The notes beneath the pieces are model-generated. The model was not told the origin of the DNA. It was given only the letters and a program-made list of their open reading frames with translations, and searched no databases. Positions 31,227 to 45,500 of a DNA stretch of 64,000 bases are shown here, in pieces; positions within the stretch are counted from its first letter, which is position 1, and the number at the start of each line of letters is the position of its first letter. The stretch comes from Paramoeba atlantica. Its lineage: Eukaryota; Discosea. The stretch spans positions 1 to 64,000 of the forward strand of contig CDRNVI010000019.1 of the NCBI GenBank assembly GCA_977017575.1, read 5' to 3'. The translations under genes were made by a program, and so were the position numbers.

Positions 31227-31875
31227 AACGGTTTCGAATAAGGATACTAAGAAAATTGTCAGTTCTAATTTTATAGCTGATACTATAAGACTATCGTTTT
31301 TCTTTTTTGTTCTACAATAAAAAAATGCTTCTGGACTTGCGTTTCACATTGTCTCCCTTACTTGAGTTTGTATACTGCCCCCTACTTAAGAGTCCGAGGG
31401 GTACCCCGCACGGAAATCCTTTTTTCTTATGAGCCCAGTTTTTTGTACCACGGAGATTAATTTTCATGGTCTCCTAAGTCCAAACGTCCGAAGTCGGCGG
31501 ACGCTTAATTAGGGAGGGGCCGTACTTGTTATGACTACACAGCGCTATTTTCCGAAAAAATATTTCCCAAAGAATCTTTTTTCAAAAGCCTTCTCAATAA
31601 TTCAGACGAATGCATTTCCAATGCTACAGTGAGTGCCGTTATAACCACGTACTGGTTGTAGCAACTGCAGAACTGATTTTTTTTGCATTTGTATTTACAT
31701 TTATAATACAATGTATGATTACCGTAGACTACAGTACACGTAAAATTAAATACAATACACCGTGAATTAAATACAGACTACCGTAAAAAATCAATTTTAC
31801 AACGGTTAACAAAATTGGTGCTTAGATATACCTCGTGTGTTCTATTTTCCAAGCGCGGATTCCTAAATGATATCC
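31227..31875. other. Intergenic region
   Basis: No gene is recognised. A short block at 31375-31530 is more GC-rich (CCCCTACTTAAGAGTCCGAG) and looks like a fragment of a TIR element but lacks a partner end. Confidence 0.4.
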
Positions 31876-31948
31876 CACTTTGAATACTCGCTTTTTATCA
31901 ACCAAAAAAATTGGTAAATAAAAGTCATGATGAGTTTGAGTCAAAGTG
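31876..31948 (-). promoter_or_regulatory. Candidate SECIS element of the selenophosphate synthetase mRNA
   Basis: On the minus strand, about 195 nt after the stop codon. An outer helix CACTTTGA/TCAAAGTG (8 bp) and an internal loop lead to ATGA (31925-31928). Helix CTTTTATTTACC pairs with GGTTGATAAAAAG (one bulge, wobble pairs). The apical loop starts with AA (AATTTTTTT, 31904-31912). The 3' partner is CGAG (31887-31890), giving the tandem G.A quartet. Order and spacing (12 nt from ATGA to AA) fit eukaryotic SECIS elements. The 5' internal loop is longer than usual. Confidence 0.6.
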
Positions 31949-32141
31949 TTCACAGAAAAACACTCATAGGTGCTTGTATGCATACTAAATATGTATGCTT
32001 GTGTCCGCACTGACTTGTACCTCTATATAAGAGTTATTTCGATGAATTCATTATCCTTCGTGTTACTTGTAAACCGGAATGTGAAGAAGAAAAATGAACC
32101 GGAGCTTAAAATTTAACAGAATGGCATAGCCCTTCTTTCCC

Positions 32142-33500
32142 TCAAAGTGCAGGTTGCACCTTCGTAGCGTGTGGCTCCTCATTTTGGCTTACATCAAGAA
32201 AAAAGTCTTGCGCTGATACATCGACCACAATTACATTGGAGAAACCAGAAGCTGCTTCTTTTTGAACATCTATGACCTCATGCTGGTGTGCTTTCATTCC
32301 ATATACTTTCCTTGCAATGGTATAATCCTCGTCGCTCGAATACAGCTCAGCAAGAGTCTGATTGCAAATCAATGTGCTACCAGTAGTGAGAGATTCATCA
32401 GAATTTAAACTTGAGTCTACAGGTCGAACGCAACCCACAATCCAACCACGAATGCGATCAAGCTCTTCCAATTCCTTTAAGAAAGAGGTGGCTATCGAGA
32501 TATTTGCAAGAGCAATTAAGAGACCACCGGATGTTTCCACACTGCGACCCTCCAAAAGGACGTTACTTTGTTTTGTTGTTCCAGCTATGCACGGGAGAGT
32601 ATGTATTTGTAGACGTAATGAACTTCTTTGCGCTTCGGCAAGATTTGTAGCGTGTCCGAGTATACCATACCCTGTTATATCTGTAGCCCCATGTGCCCTA
32701 TATTTGTGCATAAGACGAGCAGCCGTACGGTTATGATGCAACATAGAACGAACAGCTAGCTGATAATCTTCAATGATTTCATTTGCTTCCGCTAGGCTGG
32801 AAACTTCGTTCCTGTCTCGAGCAACGTTATACCGATGTACGGCAGGTTGCGTTCCTAACGGCTTCGTCAGAACCAGTACATCCCCAACTTCGAGTCCGCT
32901 GGGTGGAATAAAGTCATCCTCGTGCACTACGGCGGTTGCGACTCCCCCAATTATGGGCCAGGGGTTCAGTATTGTTTGACCGCCTGAGACCTGACAATCA
33001 GCTTGACGCATTCCGTCCGCAAAGCCTTGCATCATAAGACGTGTAACAGTATTTCGTATGTCACCACATATTTCTGTACAACTACCTACTAACATTAATG
33101 TGGTATCAGCACGATCTATTCCAAGGCTGTATACATCAGATAAGACGTTAGCAGCTCCAATAAGACCTTGCGTATAAGGATCGTCAACGAGAGGAAAGAA
33201 GAAGTCTGTGGTTGACACAATGTACAGAGTATGACCATGGATCTTGCTCAGTGGTTTAATCGAACAGTCGATATTGTCAGAATTAGTAACACAATGAATT
33301 CCTGAACTTTCTAAAAGATTTTTAAGAACACAGCGGGGTACTTTGCAACCTCAGCCTCGCAAGGATGAGTATTTCGTAAGACGAAAATCAAGGGGCAAAT
33401 CACTTGTCTTCGTAGATGTCGAGTTCGCCTCAGCAATGCAGTTGAAGTTGATAGCTTTTTGCGAAATAGAGGCAGAGCTTCTATTTTCCACCTTATTCAT
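32142..33500 (-). CDS. Selenophosphate synthetase, selenoprotein with in-frame UGA
   Basis: It makes monoselenophosphate from selenide and ATP, the selenium donor for Sec-tRNA synthesis. The ATG at 33500 gives 452 residues with Sec at codon 50 (TGA, 33351-33353 on the plus strand as TCA) in RLTKYSSLRGUGCKVP, exactly the position that is Sec or Cys in SPS2/SelD, followed by the catalytic Lys (GCK). Then come STTDFFFPLVDDPYTQG, IGAANVLSDVYSLG, SGGQTILNPWPIIGGVATAV, GDVLVLTKPLGTQ, ATDITGYGILGHATNLA and ETSGGLLIAL, all family hallmarks. An ORF search that treats TGA as stop would start at codon 95 and lose the active site. A SECIS-like fold lies downstream, and tRNA-Sec is in the same window. Single exon. 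Confidence 0.95.
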
Positions 33501-36500
33501 TAACTACAACTGAGCACGGAATAATACGCAACTTGACAATATTCTTGACCTATGGTGTGATCTGCCTTTTCGTATGAGCACGCAGCCCGACGTCTGTCTT
33601 TGATACTCCGAGTCGATGCAACAAAAAACTATATTCTATTGAAAATTACAAACAGACAAGAAATACACAAAATATTCGAACCTGATGACAAACAGAGAAC
33701 TTTATGCATTTATCTGAATATCTAAGTTTGAGCACTGTTCAGAGGCACATTCAACTAGTAGAAGTACACTACTACACCAAGAAATATTTTTGATTTCAAA
33801 TTTGATTTCCCTTAACAAGGCAATTTTATGTATACAGACAACATGAAGCATAATTCACATACATGTATAGAATTAATTACAAGTAGTGGAATGCACAATG
33901 CAGAGAATTTGGGTAAAATAATATGAGAACACGTACTCTTCTGTTTGTGATTTTTCGTTAATAGTGCATTTATTCGCGCTTTAATATCCTCCTGTAACAT
34001 ATTACTTCAAAAATAGATGATATCGCTCTGCCCCTACCACTTTTTTATAAAAAGTTTATTTTGTTCAATAATACTCTTTGCGAGACCACGAAACCTTCAG
34101 ATTTAAAGATCAGGCGCAATACGACATCATCGAGCCCACAAAGTTTCTAACATGCTCATGTACTAGTATTTACCTGTGTGTACTATAGTGAGAATCTAAA
34201 TGCCGCTTTACCTACGTTGCCTGTCGCTTGCTACTAGATTCTTCGCGCCTCTCACGGTCAAACAACTCACGAAGGCGGTCATCATCCGCGTGGTCCGTAC
34301 CCTCTCCCGCTCTCTGCACCCGAGAGCGTTTCCGTCGCATTTCCGCCCGTTCAGGATATAAAATGTCACAATTCGGTCGAATGTGTCCCATACGCTGACA
34401 ATAGGAGCACTGCACCTTTCCTCGCAATTCCGGTTGCTTGTCAAAGCAGCGATCCTCCGTGTGACCGGTTTTGTGACAATAGTCGCAGACCAGACTGGCC
34501 CGAGTTCGCTCTCTCTCGGCAAAGTCAATTCGATCCGAGGGTCGAGGGTGACGCTCGGGATAGCCCTCCGCAGGGGGCCGGCCATACAAACCCATCTCAT
34601 AGGCCGGGGGAGGGGGAGGAGCCCCGGAGAGGCCACCGTGATGCCGCGTGTGCAGCAACTCAGGGTGAAGCACAAAGCAACGCTCCGGGAGGTGATTCAT
34701 CTTGCCGCACCCCGGGCATGGAGGGAGACGGGAGGGGTAGGGCAGAGGGGGGCCAGGCGGGAGGCCCATAGAGAGATAGCCCTCGTGTGGGGGAGGCATT
34801 CCGCTGTGCGAGTAGGCCCCATCCGCGGAGGGGTACGTAGTTTGCGAGTTCGTAGTTCCTGGGACAGGACACTCATCAGCGTGATGCCCCTTCGCTTCAC
34901 ACTTGATGCAGACCCCACCGGGACCACAGCCCAAGCTTTCTAGATTTTGTACTTGGGCTTGTTTCGTACGTAGTCCGGAAGCAATAAACATGGAAAGTCG
35001 AGTGTCTTTGATTTTCCCGCTCATGGTTTCGGCATCTTTTGTCATGGAGCTCAACTTACGGTGCAACAAAGTGTAGTGATTAACAGCGTGCGCTGCGTAG
35101 TCACGCAAAGAATCGGATAGTGGTCGTTCGCCCCATTTCTCGGGGGTGAGCTCTTCTTCCACACTCTCCAGATTGGATGCCATAGGTTTCATTTGGAGCA
35201 CTTTCTTGATAAAATGCGAAAGCGGTCTCACCTGGTTCACGCCAGCTGTCTCCCACTCCCAAAGAAGCCCCAGAGATTGAATGTCAACCAGGTTCCCGAA
35301 ACGCATTTCGGCCTTCTTAATCAGGGACGGGGCAATCTTTTCGATATCAAACACGAGTGTTTTTAGATCACTGTCACTGAAAACAGGACCCAACAGCTTT
35401 GTCACCACTGGAAGTGAAAGTGCCACGACGTCGATAACGTAAATACATGACTCATCATCCGGGGCGACGGCCAGCAACTCAATCGCACTGTCAGAGCCCT
35501 TTACGTGTGGCTCCACGCTTACCATGGTGCACCCCGCAAGTGTGGTGCACGCGCCCAGGAGCTTATCCGGGGTCGAGATCACGTGAATTGGGGGCAGGAA
35601 CTTGGCGGGGGCCAGGATAGTTTCCCCGCTTGCCTTCGGGTGCGTGGGGATATCCCGGTACGAAGCTGGTGGGGGGTAGGAGACATGCGGGCCCTCATAC
35701 GGGCTGCTTCTGGGGTGCGTCACACCGGGGTGGGCAGGGTACCGGTAGCCCTGCGGGGGATACGGGGTTGTTCGCCATTCTCGAGGATTCGGCGGGGGTG
35801 GTGGGTAGTAGGCAGCGGGTGGTGGATAGGCATCATTTGGGCGATACATGTCGTGGCCACTTGGGGGGTAGCTCGCGGGGTAGGGCTCGTGCCTGTGTGG
35901 GTAAGGGGGAGGTCCGCGAGGGGTATCGTACTGAGGGGGAGCGGTAGAATACTCACTTGGGTGCGCGTCACTGGGGTGGATGGGATAAGGGCGCTTGTCG
36001 TATGCCCCGCGAGGAGCGTCATCCAAGTGCCTCTGATAATCCTTGTGATCGTCCGACATGTTCTGCTCGTAAAATAAGTTTCGATAATATTTCTACCTTC
36101 TTCGCTTTGAACGTTATTTTTATTACTGATTAGAGAGATATAGGAGTACTTATACACACATACTGTACGTAGGTTTAAATATTAAAAGGCTGAAATGCGG
36201 TAGCCGGGTCAAAAATTCCTTAAATTTCATACCTAGTACTTTAGATTGTCTTGCAAAAGTGATTGCTACTGGTGAACCAATTACTTTTTTAATGGAAAAT
36301 AAGTTCTCTGACTCATTCCTATACAGCAACGAAACCCATCGGAGTTGAACTGCTAAATTCTGCCCAGCAACGCACGTCTCGAATTGAGGTACCAATCCCA
36401 CTCTCGCTCTACAAAAATACACAACAAGACATCCTTATTTTCTGAACCACGTGTATTATGAAACATGTATTTATTGCCACATTCGTCATCTTTATCCCTT

Positions 36501-39500
36501 TGTCTCTCTAAACCTAATAACGAAAGCAATCCTTTGCGGTGTTCAACTTTTTTTGATGAAGGCACGAAACATTCCTTGTCCACTTTGTGAAGTTGTTGAA
36601 AGGCACAAACGAGTGCCTCCATTGTCATGTTAGGCAGGTCGTTGCTCCACTTACCGGAAGGTATACCAGAACTAAGTGGGGGTAGCCGCAAAATGTGACA
36701 CGGGCTTCTAGAAAATTCATGGAGAATATTGCGATACACTCGGGCAAGCTCTTGTATCGCTTGGTGTCGAGAGTACTGACCCGTAGAAAGGTCAGGGCTG
36801 CGAGTATGTATAACATGTTTGTTTTCACCATACACACGATACACGGCTTGATCACTATCGAGCAAGCTGTCGGCAACCGAGACTTCGTCAGCATCAGAGT
36901 TGTGAGGCCCGAGCCACTTCAGCAGGTGCCCGCTTGATGTGCCTAGACTCTGCCTAGAGTTAAGATTTGTGCATCTCGTGTCCACTATAGCGGTGTCCTC
37001 ATCAGGAGGAGGGGCTATAGTGAGCATAGAGCGGCTTCCACTTGAGAGTTGGGTTCCCATCACTCCGTACGGTACAAATATCATTTGTTTGAGAAACGGA
37101 ACGCTTTCATTCTCTCGCGTGAGGTATCGAATGAGCAGTTTATAAGCGATGTAGCCAGCAAGCAGTGCGCTGCTTCTCTTTAGAAAGCTTACATAGGGAT
37201 TCCTTCTTTTGGTCTCAACTGGACCGTAAAGCTGTTTGGGAGCACGAGGACGATTATCGGAAATAAAATTCCATCGACATTGTGAGGGATTGAAATTTGG
37301 ATTGAAACGTTCTGGAAGAGACATTCTCCGGCGGTTCACATTAGAAAGAAAGCCAGTAATATTAAATAACGTCAGAGAAAGTGAACTGCAATAGACCCAA
37401 GAACGAAAATAAAACCTTCTCTTTTACTCTCTATTAATAGAGAAGAAATTTCAGAAGTCTTATCATCATTGACCCATTTATAACGTACACTGTGTAGTAC
37501 ATGCCCAGCTTTTTAGATGGATGGAATACGTAAAGTACATCGTGAAAGACTGTTTTCAATTGGTTTGAAACCCTTGTTGAAGTCCTTGTTCTGAAGCGTA
37601 ATTTTTGGAAAATATATATTTTTTGATTTGCTTTAGAGCATTAGTCGATGATATACCAATTACGTGAAACATTACATTTACATGTAAAAGAATTCATATT
37701 ACTTTATCGCTATCTTATATCACAGATCTCAAAGTTTTAGCCGTCTGGATAGAATGCTTGACTACTCGCTGCAAGGATATGATGCTCAGTAAAAGAAGGA
37801 CCATCAGGTGGAATTTATCAGAAAATCTTAGAAATTCTGCGGGAAAGTATGTTGTCGGGAATTTTGTAATCTTGTTCAAAAAATGATTTCTGTTTTTCCA
37901 CCAATGCGAAATTCGACGTAGATAATTTTGTAATATTGCTAAAAGACGACGAGCCAGGGTTCTGAAGGTGAAAAAAAATTGCTTAGTGAATGTGTCATTG
38001 TTCGCGTCAAAATTAGAGTCCAGAAAAGGAACAGCTCCCAATTCCTCCTTCGCATTCGCCAACCGTGAATCAATTTTTTGTAAAATCTGATTGTAGGTAT
38101 CATTTCCGACCCGAGGGAGAAGAATAGTTGCATTTCGAATTAGATAGTCTCGACATTTCGGAAGGTCTTGCTCGTATGATGCTATAAGAATATCAAGAGC
38201 CGACGTGGCTACCCAGGTTACACCAAGTTCACCTTTGCACTTATTTTCAACATGACCACATGGAAGTGCAAAAATTAAATATTCGCAAATATCTCGAACA
38301 GGTATTGGAGATTGAAGTTCCCGAATTTGGTACTTAATTCTGGTGTATAGGAGTAATGAGCTAGGAGAAGCACGCTTCCATAAATCGGATTTCAAAGAGC
38401 CTTTGCTCAAGTAGATAATTTCAAAGAATTCTATAGCTTGCGGCAGCTTGTCAAGCTCAAAAAGGTTTTGCAAGACCAAAAGCACAGCTCTATTGAAGTC
38501 TGATCTGGTGTAGCTGCCCTGTGACACCTCATAGTGCTTTAAAGCTAACAAGGTCCAATTCAAGGAAATTGAAAAATCAGCACATGAAAGTAGCTCTTCG
38601 CACGTATCAAGGTATTCGCAACAAATTTTGTCCGAGGTACCGTTGTGAAGCTGAGTTTTCAGTTGCAAGGAAGTGACGCTTGTTTCTGCCTGAATAGGAA
38701 CTATACCGTTTTGGTGCCACGAGTCAAATAGATTTTTAAGCTTCATTTGATACGATTCGATAATCTAAATGATGAATGTCATACGATTGGTATGAAAGCG
38801 TTTGAGCAAAACTTTTTCTCAAAAAAACACCGTTTAATTCACTGAAATTAACATTGAGTTAAAGGGTGGTATTAATTCACCATTTAATTTATCGTTCACA
38901 GGTTTGGCAGCCGAACCATTTTGGACAGGTTCGTAGAGCATCCACTTGAACTCACGCTTTGCCCCCTGTAGGTCGGGCTACACGTCAAACTCAAAGGTTT
39001 TGTCTCTGAACGCATACTCCCGTTGTAGGGGATTTGTTTGAGGTGGGCCCCTAAACGCAGTCTCCCTGGTATCGGATCGATCCGATACCAGGGAAAGGCG
39101 TCCCACCCAGTGAGAATGGCTTCAAACTGAAATACCTATTGTCCGTTCTCTATCCATACGATTTACTTACTTTGTACAGAATAATACAATTGATTTTGTC
39201 GCGAATTTACCTTAATTCTTAACAGATACTTTTCGCCGTTTAAGAGTATGTTGCATCGCGTTTGAAAATATGCCGTGGAATATGTAGGCAAAAGTTGCAT
39301 CTGTACTTCTCTATCAAAACTTCGGGGGATAGATCTAGCGATTCGAGATCTCGTTGCACCTCTCTAGCCCATGAGCTTTCATTAAAATTTGACAAATACG
39401 GCATGCAAGCCAAGTCGTTGTTATCTATCTCATCCGTTTTAAATAGAATAGATTTGATAGGGTGTAAGGCATTTGCGCGAAAGATGCGACCGGCAAGCGC

Positions 39501-42500
39501 AAGTCTGTGCAGAGAGATGAGAATAGCTATGGATGGTAAGCCAGCGTGAGCTTGTAAAGCAAAATGTGAAATATAGTGTTTTCTACCCCATGCGTCAAAG
39601 TAATAGAAGATGTCAAGAACACTGGATAGATGGTTAATGTATGTCCTATTGAGATCGAATAAGTCTTTTGAGGACAGAACCCATGATTCCGCTCCATATA
39701 GAAGAATCGGCAGCACACACGTCTTATATACAGTCCAGGTACTGGTTTCCTCCCCCAGGCTCCAGAGCACACCGTAAGAGCTTTTGACCTAATTCCTTCG
39801 GCATTCAACAGATCTCGAAAAACTAGAGCGTTTCCCACCGTTTGCGTGCCTATCACCCTCCCTGGGTCAAAAATGTTTAGAAAAAGCACGAAAAAATAGC
39901 ATAAGTTTACTAAAAAATCCAAATATTTCGAAAATTTGGGAGTTTTTTATTCAAATATGGTTTCTCATTCTATGAATTTGAGGGATACTCCCGTCAAATC
40001 TACTAAAGACCAGTACTAAAGGCCAGTACAACTCGACGAAAAGCAAGATACCCCCTATTACCCATAAAACGTCACGATGTGCACTCGCAGAGCGCCTTAA
40101 CCGAATTGTTAAGGAAAATTTGATACCAGAGACTGAAAAACAGCTCCGGAAGGCGCTAAAGAAAGCCTTTATGATGCTTAAGCGTCATCCTCATGGGCGC
40201 TAATTTTTAATTTGCATAAATTCAGTTCCTAAACGCTTGCGAATTGTGCGGAGCGTTCAAGGAGACCATTGTAGGTACTAATATATAGGAATCTATACTA
40301 ATATATCTATCTGTACTAATATACAACTTTGGGATGCAACTTTGGGAAACGCACTAGTTTTTCGAGATCTGTCGAATGCCGAAGGAATTAGGTCAAAAGC
40401 TCTTACGGCGCGCTCTGCAGCCTGGGGGGGGGGGAAACCAATACCTGGACTGTATGTCAACTCTTTCAGACTTGGATAGACTCTGTTTGCGCCATATAGG
40501 GCTAATTGATTTGAAAGCCAGGTTAGCGTGCTTTATACGGCAGGCAACTGTCTGCTTAAAATCGCCGGATATGTCAATTTCTGTTCCTAGATATTTGTAA
40601 GATTTAACCTAACGAACAAGACCAGAAGAAATCTTAAAGTTTATGTCCGGAGGAGTTTCCCATAGGGGTTCCGCTGGAACATAATTTAATTTATCGTTGT
40701 ATGCAAAGGAGAAACAAGTCAGAAAATGTTAAATAGTGCCGAGTCGGTTCGGGTAGGACATAAAACAGGCTTTGCTGTTATACAACCTGGACAAGCTTGC
40801 TATTCAAAATAAGGTACAAAAATGGTGTATGAAACCCTAAGGATGATCAAATCTCGCCATTTTCCCCCCAATTTTTAAAAGTTTTGAAGGGCACCCCAAA
40901 TACCAAAATTATTTACTTGTATTTCATCAGCACATCTTCTGGGGCCATTCGTGCTTTCAATTTCCAATTTCGCTCGTTAATGTGTTGTCCATGCAGCATC
41001 GATGCCCTACCGAACTCTACAAGTCTATCACATCTTTTGACAACCTGGTGTGCTACAATTTGAGCCGTAGAACTCTTATTTTCTATAAATGTCCCCGAAT
41101 CGCTTGGTCAATGTCTTCTCTTTCGTCAACACCTCTTTAGAAAGATTGTAAAATCGCTCAACATTTGAAGTACTGTACCCCCCCTACTCAATTGTCTCCG
41201 CTTTTTGGGAAAAAGGACAATTAAATAGGGGAATGGGTGCAAAATTAGAAGAAAGTAGGGGGAAAAAAATTTGCGCCGCTTCGCGCCGCATGTTTCACTC
41301 TATGCTACTATCTGCTATTATTGTTCTTGTGTAAGCGTAGGTCCAATGGACACTAAAAAATTTGCGATGGGTCCCACTAGAGGATTTTCTAGAGGCCCTA
41401 CCCAAGGGACAGGAGGCTGTACTCTCACTCAACGCCCCAGAGGACCAGTAACCCGTTGTTCATTGGAGGTAGTTCCCGTGTCCGATAAATGGGGCTCTGA
41501 GGGAGAGTCGCCATTTCCAGGAAGGGGGTTAGATGAAGGGTAATCACCGGGAGCATTAACGTTTTCCGGAAGAGAGAAAGACGAATGGAAGTCAACTGAA
41601 GGGTTACCATTTTCCGGTAGGGGAAGAGATGAAAGGGATTGGCTGGACGGGTTAGCCATCATACCAATCGGTTCCTACCTCGGAGAACCATCAGTGCAAA
41701 AGAGTAAAAAATGAGTCAAATATTGTGTAACAAGATGTAATACGGTGCCCGTAGGACGTATATCACATTACACTAGAAAATAAAAAAATGAACAGAAAAA
41801 ATCGGCTCCGCTTCGCGGCGCCTCGTGCCCAAGGCTCTGTCAAAAAGGACAATTAAATAGGGGGGGTAGACGGGTGACAATTAAGTAGGGGGGGGGTACA
41901 GTATTTGTTTTTTTTGCAGGGCCCGCGGAAACTTTTTAAAAGCTAAAAAAAGCTTTTTCAGATCAGAAGGAGAAAGCGCTTTAAAAGCATTAGTCGAGCT
42001 TTTTTTTAGCGTTCGAGCTTTTGAATACATGGGTACACCACTTCATTGTCTACGCAACCGCCGTAGCTCATTTCGGCTAAAAGTTGCCTGCCATAACGTA
42101 TCTGCCTGCCCTCATGTCGTATCTCATAGCTGACTAGGGCCTCTCAATACAATTAAATACACGCTCCACTTCTAAAATATCTATTGGGGTGAAGTAAAAC
42201 ATCTGGGGTGGAGGGGCACATGGACGAAAAAATTAAAAGGCAGCAACAGGGTACAGAAATGCAAATGTAGGTTACTGTATCGGGAAAATCTCTACCATCG
42301 GGACCAGTGGTGCGTTCGAAATACTCTAAGCGGAAAGCTCATCGGGCCAAGTTGCTATCGCTCGTCATAGAATAAGAATAAAGCGGTAAAATAATTCTCT
42401 CATAAAAAAAGTTTTTAAAAGCTCTATTAAAAAGTTGAAAGCGCTTTAAAAGCCTTTTTTTGGAAGTTTAAAAGTTTCCGCGGGCCCTGAATTTTGGAAC

Positions 42501-45500
42501 AAATTTGGGGGAAAAAGAGAGATTCGACCCTAAGGATTATGTTTTAAACGTTGAGCAAGTTTTGCTTGCTTTGCCTGGCGCTCAGCGTTCTGTTTGGCCG
42601 TAATTTTCTTAAGAATTCCTTCTTGTTGCAACAAAACTTTCATCTGACGCTTCCATTTCCTTGCCAATTCGTATTTTCGCAAAGCAAATCCATACGGACG
42701 CATGTTCCTCAATCCCCGGGAATCAGTTAAATCCTCAATAAGATTTCGTGAAAGGACGGGTCCTACATGTGTCCGAGGAGACATTAATAAAGAACAACGA
42801 AGCATTAACGGAAAGAACGAGCCTACCTGGAAGGTATTTTTCATTGAAAGTCTTCTTGTAATCAGAAGGTATGATTGGATGGTCGTTGAAGCAATATTCG
42901 GCGCAATATGCTTAAAATTGGGACGTTCAAAAGATACATGGTCATATGTGTTGGAATACAGGGTATTTTAGAAATATCGTTATTAAATACTATTTTTTTT
43001 GGAACACTGACGACACTGATCAGAGGAAATGCAAGTACCGTAGACCCCCCAGTAAGAAACTTACCCCGCTAAGAGAGATTCGGCCCATTTTGGGCTGACT
43101 CCTAGTACTGTAACGAAGATTGGGCTGACAGGGACTAGCTGGCAGGGACAGAGATTTGACATTTTTGGCCCAAAACCGATTCTATTACTGATGGATTCCA
43201 TTACAGCCAGAATCTGTTATATATTTTCTTCCAGCTATCGTATACCACGGCGGTACCAATCTTTTAATTCTATTACTGGCAGGTCTGCGGTAAATAATTT
43301 AGGTAAAAGGTAATCTATTTAGTGCTTTTTAAAAGTTTAGGAAACAGAGGCAAAAAACTTCAGAAAGTTTTTCCCCTTCGTATACATCCTTCATATGCAT
43401 TAGAAGCAATTTTTACAGATCTCCACGCATCGCGCAATGCATGTAGGGCTAATGAGGAAGACATGATGACACCCAGACCCTTGGAATCTGCTTGCACTTC
43501 AACGGATGTGTCAATATGATGCTTGGTAAAAAAATTTCTTGTTAGCACGAGGACTTCACAACGCTCCAATATTTCGTACGGAAGATGATGCCCCTCCTCG
43601 GGAATGCACAAAATAATACGAAGGCTACACAGAACACAATATATCCTTCGTAGGAAAGAACTTGTTCCTCTAATAGAAGAACAGTTTTGTTGCTTTTCCA
43701 ATCGCGATCTACCAACTTTAAGCAAAGCTCGATGAAAATCGTAAGGCTGAAATACAGAACAGGTTATATCTATCTTGCGTGCACCATTTTCGCATTTCCG
43801 ATTATATTGCACTGGATTTAGATACGGATATTCAGTGTCAAGTGCCCACCATGACAGCGCTGAAGTCTTTGAGGGTCCTTCAACGCCTACGCTGCAAATG
43901 CTAAGAAAGTTGTGACGATAATAAAGTTTCGAAGCTAAATCTGATTTTAACGAAGTTAATGAAGGTTTTTCCATAATCTCTATTCTTCTAAGAACGATAT
44001 CCAGCTTTTGCGGTATTTTAAGAAGTATCAAGGGAAGAGCTGATTTCTTTTCTTCGTGCATTAATTTGAGCGGTTCTTGACTCTTTCTCACTGCAGAGTA
44101 GAAAGTATTTACTTCGTTGCCTATCGCTGCATGACGATATACCATTGTGCTCTTATTCGCTCCGAGGCATCCTCTCGTGTTCAGTTTTCTGCGACCAACT
44201 ACGTGCGCTGTTCGTATTCCACATGCATTGGCGCTTCGTAGAATAGGTCCTAAGCTAGGATCCCCATATAACCTCACGCAAAGCACACTGACTTCCAGCA
44301 GCGAAACGCAATACAGTTCTTCCCGCTTTCCTAGAACCACATCAATGAATATTGACCAATCGCTGGATGACATATTTTGCCACAGACTTAAATACCAAAG
44401 CGCAACAGCTAAGGCACATGCCATATTGAGTGATCCTACACCTTTTGCGCTCATTGCGCAGGAGCTTAAACAGCCTGTATCAGGTACTTGAGATTCATCA
44501 AAATTAATGTATTGGGGAATGTACGCCATGTATTCATACTTATCGCTAGGTTCAGTTCGCAAACCATTTTCCTCTCCCAAGATAAACTGAATATGGGGTC
44601 GAAGTGAATCGTTTTTCCGTGCATAGAATCTTGTCCCATTTCTTCCTGTACCATACTCGAGATTAATTCTTTCCAACACACGGAGCAAACTTTCGGCGGG
44701 AGCCCAAGTCCCTGATGGCGGTGATAAAGCAATTCGAATCAGCGGAACACAGCGTTTGGACATTTTCGCAGGTGCAGAAGCTTCTCCATGTCTCAAACAA
44801 CGAAACGAATACGGGTAAAAAAGGAAGGGAAGTTCTTCACGGTATCGCACAGACTCGTTTTCAGAATTTCTACGTGGAAAAGTTTTGATATTGCTGGATT
44901 GTAGTTTTAATTGTCGGTGTGAGGCATCAGGTACTGATGCAGAATTCAAGGCCTTTCGTCGCCCATCGATGTTTAGAGACAATATGTGGATTGAAACACA
45001 AGGCTGTATTTCCAACCATAACCTTGCAAGCGACCATAAATTTCGACGAAATTTCACACCTTGAACAATGACAGAATGTGATGCTGGCAATATGATTCCT
45101 TTCCTTGGCCAAACTATTCCCATTGTCCAGGCTTCCCAAAGCACACACATGTGTGGCTGCATTTAATCCGAAGCAACGACTTAGAATCCTCATGTACAAA
45201 TGCTACGTGGTGTTTATCAAATAATTCAACTTCATGAGTGACACTAATAAAATAACAAAAAGAGTATTATTCATTAATAATAAAGACACATACATGTATA
45301 AACGAAACTAACTCAACTATGATATTAAAAACTATTGCGGTGGTTGTACAACTACCGCTCTATCCTCGATTATTGGAAAAAAGTGAACAAAATCAGTGAA
45401 AATATAAAGAGGAAAACAGTAATGAGCCCCGCGTCACCAATAAGTGACCCCCTTATTTTTTGCATAGGGGGTCGTGGGGGGGTTATCATGCCACGTTGTC